Shown one piece after another: positions 33,740 to 35,854 of a stretch of 35,854 nucleotides of DNA. The stretch comes from Ignavibacteriales bacterium. Lineage in GTDB: Bacteria > Bacteroidota > Ignavibacteria > UBA10030 > UBA8401. How positions within the stretch are numbered: the first letter of the stretch is position 1; the number at the start of each line of letters is the position of its first letter. The notes beneath the pieces are model-generated. The model was not told where the DNA came from. It made no database searches and was given only the letters and a program-made list of their open reading frames with translations. Made by a program: the position numbers and the translations under genes. The stretch is taken from assembly GCA_026390635.1 (NCBI GenBank), contig JAPLFO010000139.1, forward strand, positions 124,227 through 160,080, read 5' to 3'.

Positions 33740-34384
33740 ATGATCCGAAAACCGAAAAAGGCATTTCAGTTCGATTGGCTGATCGTTGTATGTCTCTTAC
33801 TGCCCCTGTCGATGAATGAAGTATATGCAACCGCGTATTATGTAAACGCAGTGACCGGCAGCAATACCGGCGGCAGCGGGACTCAATCGGCGCCATGGAA
33901 GACGATCACGTATGCGTTGAATCAAATCAGTGGTACAGGACAAACACTGTACGTGGCGGCCGGGACGTACAACACAGCTCTGGGCGAGACATTCCCGATT
34001 GTTGCAAAGGATGGTGTTTCGCTGATCGGAGCCGGCATGGACGTCAGCATCATTGATGCCGGCAATACGAATATCGTGTTGCGATGTGCCGGCATTGTTG
34101 ATCCAACGACGAGAATTGAAGGCCTCACCATCCAGGGAGGGAGAATAAGTTCGACATCATCCTCCGGAGGTACGGGTATCTACATTTCTGCCGGCTCTGC
34201 ATTGACGATAGCGAACAATAAGATCACCGGGAACACAAATTATTCGGGTGGTAAGGGTGGCGGTATGTTCATAACGAATTCTTCGCCATTGATTGTGAAC
34301 AACCTGATCACCGGAAACAGTCCGGGTACATTTGGAGATGTGCGTCTCCCACGATACAGGGAAATCGGATTGAGAGCAACGTGA
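33740..34384 (+). CDS. Parallel beta-helix surface protein, N-terminal part before frameshift
   Basis: From ATG 33740 (AGGG upstream; 33683 is an alternative): MIRKPKKAFQFDWLIVVCLL...NEVYA signal peptide, then TAYYVNAVTGSNTGGSGTQS, a DUF1565-like start of a right-handed parallel beta-helix with GGTGIYISAGSALTIANNKI and NNLITGN rungs. The frame ends in a non-homologous tail (VRLPRYREIGLRAT) because of an apparent 1-base loss near 34336-34341. In the next frame the DNA continues with ASPTIQGNRIESNVSYGCGV, a proper rung. It is a fragment of one gene reaching the window's end. Secreted adhesin or polysaccharide-binding protein; substrate unknown. Confidence 0.8.
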   Translation: MIRKPKKAFQFDWLIVVCLLLPLSMNEVYATAYYVNAVTGSNTGGSGTQSAPWKTITYALNQISGTGQTLYVAAGTYNTALGETFPIVAKDGVSLIGAGMDVSIIDAGNTNIVLRCAGIVDPTTRIEGLTIQGGRISSTSSSGGTGIYISAGSALTIANNKITGNTNYSGGKGGGMFITNSSPLIVNNLITGNSPGTFGDVRLPRYREIGLRAT

Positions 34385-34694
34385 GTTATGGCTGCGGCGT
34401 GTATGTGGACGGACAGTTGAGTTTGCCGCGGATACTTAACAACATTATTGCCAAGAACATGGAAGGAGGAATTGCATGTATTGGATGGTCAAAGGCGAGA
34501 ATTATCAACAATACGATCTCTGATAATACGCTGGATGGGATTGTCATTTCATATGCATGGCCTGATTCGATTATCAACAACATCATTTCGTTGAATTCGG
34601 GCTACGGAATCAAAGAAGCTGCGGCGACGAGCGATCCGGGAAAGGTATGGTACAATCTGTTCTACTCGAACGGATCGGGAGTTTATTATGATGA
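33836..34694 (+). repeat. Beta-helix repeat unit 1 (partner 35034-35854)
   Basis: Long direct repeat, near identical to 35034-35854 over most of its length. It is 859 bases against 821 in unit 2; the 38-base difference lies in one place, after TTTGGAGATG (about 34340-34378), so the rest is collinear. Confidence 0.9.
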
Positions 34695-34800
34695 GCGACG
34701 AGCGATCCGGGAAAGGTATGGTACAATCTGTTCTACTCGAACGGATCGGGAGTTTATTATGATGAAGGGACAACGGACTACTACACCTCTGCAACAATGA
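34381..34800 (+). CDS. Parallel beta-helix surface protein, middle fragment
   Basis: Second piece of the same gene, in a different frame. Homologous sequence begins before the formal GTG at 34381, at about 34342 (ASPTIQGNRIESN). Helix rungs run through ILNNIIAKNMEGGIACI, ARIINNTISDNTLDGI and SIINNIISLNSGYGI to KVWYNLFYSNGSGVYYDE at about 34696. After that an exact 71-base duplication shifts the frame and gives a nonsense tail (RRAIRERYGTICST). Not a free-standing gene; no ribosome site of its own. Confidence 0.7.
   Translation: MSYGCGVYVDGQLSLPRILNNIIAKNMEGGIACIGWSKARIINNTISDNTLDGIVISYAWPDSIINNIISLNSGYGIKEAAATSDPGKVWYNLFYSNGSGVYYDERRAIRERYGTICSTRTDREFIMMKGQRTTTPLQQ
34624..34765 (+). repeat. 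Exact 71-bp tandem duplication
   Basis: 34624-34694 and 34695-34765 are identical, from GCGACGAGCGATCC to TTTATTATGATGA. The last 71 bases of the window (35784-35854) are a third identical copy, at the matching place of unit 2. 71 is not a multiple of 3, so it shifts the frame. Confidence 0.97.
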
Positions 34801-35854
34801 ACAGCGGAGTAGCCGAGTGCAAGAACAACCTGGATGGCGATCCGTTGTTTGTAGACAAGGTGAACGGTGACTACCATCTCCGTTCCGGTTCTCCTGGGAT
34901 TGATGCCGGCGATCCGACTTTCGGCTATAGCAGTGAACCGACACCAAACGGCGGCAGAATCGAAATAGGTGCCTATGGCAACACTGCGGAAGCCACGAAG
35001 AGTGGCGGCGGCGGATTGCCGAATCTGACAAACTATTATGTAAATGCATTAACCGGAAGCAATAGCAGCGGTAGCGGGGCTCAATCAACTCCATGGAAGA
35101 CGATCACCTATGCCTTGAGTCAAATTACCGGATCAGGGCACACATTGTTTGTCGCTGCAGGGACCTATAATACAACCCTGGGCGAGACATTCCCCATTGT
35201 TGCGAAGGATGGTGTTTCGCTGATCGGAGCCGGCATGGACGTCAGCATCATTGATGCCGGCAATACGAATATCGTGTTGCGATGTGCCGGCATCGTTGAT
35301 CCGACGACGAGAATTGAAGGCCTCACCATCCAGGGAGGGAGCCTAGGCGCGACGCCATCATTGGGAGGTACAGGTATCTACATTTCTGCCGGCTCTTCAT
35401 TGACGATAGCGAACAATAAGATCACCGGGAACACAAATTATTCGGGTGGTAAGGGTGGCGGTATGTTCATAACGAATTCTTCGCCATTGATTGTGAACAA
35501 CCTGATCACCGGAAACAGTCCGGGTACATTTGGAGATGACGTGAGTTACGGCAGTGGTATGTATGTCGACGGATCAACGAGTTCACCACGGATACTGAGC
35601 AACGTTATTACAAGGAATAAGGAAGGAGGAATTGAGTGTGCCGGATCATCGAAGGCGAGAATTATCAACAATACGATCTCTGATAATACGCTGGATGGGA
35701 TTATCATTTCATTTGCATGGCCTGATTCGATTATCAACAACATCATTTCGTTGAATTCGGGCTACGGAATCAAAGAAGCTGCGGCGACGAGCGATCCGGG
35801 AAAGGTATGGTACAATCTGTTCTACTCGAACGGATCGGGAGTTTATTATGATGA
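34797..35854 (+). CDS. Parallel beta-helix surface protein, C-terminal fragment running off the window
   Basis: Third frame of the same gene; homologous coding begins at 34695 just after the duplication, and the first ATG is at 34797 (TMNSGVAECKNNLDGDPLF). It reads FVDKVNGDYHLRSGSPGIDA, DAGDPTFG and GGRIEIGAYGNTAEATKSGGG, a typical end of a beta-helix module, and then a full second module from NYYVNALTGSNSSGSGAQST at 35034. No stop before the window edge. Removing the 71-base copy and restoring one base near 34340 would join all three parts into one frame from 33740. Confidence 0.8.
   Translation, partial: MNSGVAECKNNLDGDPLFVDKVNGDYHLRSGSPGIDAGDPTFGYSSEPTPNGGRIEIGAYGNTAEATKSGGGGLPNLTNYYVNALTGSNSSGSGAQSTPWKTITYALSQITGSGHTLFVAAGTYNTTLGETFPIVAKDGVSLIGAGMDVSIIDAGNTNIVLRCAGIVDPTTRIEGLTIQGGSLGATPSLGGTGIYISAGSSLTIANNKITGNTNYSGGKGGGMFITNSSPLIVNNLITGNSPGTFGDDVSYGSGMYVDGSTSSPRILSNVITRNKEGGIECAGSSKARIINNTISDNTLDGIIISFAWPDSIINNIISLNSGYGIKEAAATSDPGKVWYNLFYSNGSGVYYD
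35034..35854 (+). repeat. Beta-helix repeat unit 2
   Basis: Direct repeat of 33836-34694. Several stretches are identical over more than 80 bases, for example from GATCGGAGCCGGCATGGACG onward. It lacks the 39-base rung segment present in unit 1 and stays in frame. Confidence 0.9.

Noticed and set aside
1-35854. tRNA, rRNA or CRISPR arrays
   Set aside because: None seen by eye. The tandem repeats at 15397 and 34624 have no spacers and no cas genes lie nearby.

Overview
The window (about 52% GC by eye) looks like chromosome of an FCB-group bacterium, most likely from the Ignavibacteria/Chlorobi/Bacteroidota side. The clues are a secreted subtilase ending in a type IX secretion (T9SS) sorting domain with an NYPNPFNP motif, a TonB-dependent receptor with an N-terminal carboxypeptidase-regulatory domain, a caspase-PEGA protein ending in a DUF5683-like membrane module, many lipoproteins with a lipobox, and intergenic spaces full of short hairpin repeats. 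I cannot place it more precisely from sequence alone.

Left third (1-11.6 kb, plus strand): the 3' end of gyrA with a Lys/Ala/Pro-rich tail; a secreted M16 zinc protease; a lipoprotein and a coiled-coil membrane protein leading into a translationally coupled MCE lipid-transport set (MlaE-like permease, MlaF-like ATPase, MlaD-like MCE protein); an NAD(P)H quinone-reductase-like MDR enzyme; a short Rho factor followed by a clear intrinsic terminator; and a CoA-type Nudix hydrolase.

Middle (11.6-18.8 kb, minus strand): in transcription order MoxR ATPase, T9SS-exported subtilase, membrane VWA protein, 1-acylglycerol-3-phosphate acyltransferase and a small CDF-like membrane protein. A GC-rich, hairpin-dense spacer separates this block from a divergent Tat-exported aldo/keto reductase with two Cys4 clusters and a DUF6599-like secreted protein.

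Right-centre (21.2-29.1 kb, minus strand): an accessory, cell-surface region. Two paralogous lipoproteins flank a TonB-dependent receptor gene and an Ig-like lipoprotein gene; the receptor gene is split by a single in-frame amber codon. The spacers carry a MITE-like element (inverted repeats, flanking 11-bp direct repeats), a second partial copy of it, and nested palindromic repeats. A VanZ protein with an inserted LamG-like domain follows.

Right end (29.3-35.9 kb, plus strand): a TPR protein with a good sigma70-type promoter; a relic of a T9SS sorting domain; a caspase-PEGA-DUF5683 gene with a near-consensus promoter, coupled to a cohesin-like lipoprotein; and a large, internally duplicated parallel beta-helix gene. 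The latter is broken by an apparent 1-nt loss and an exact 71-bp tandem duplication. The window ends exactly at the end of a third copy of the same 71 bp, which suggests an assembly artefact rather than biology.
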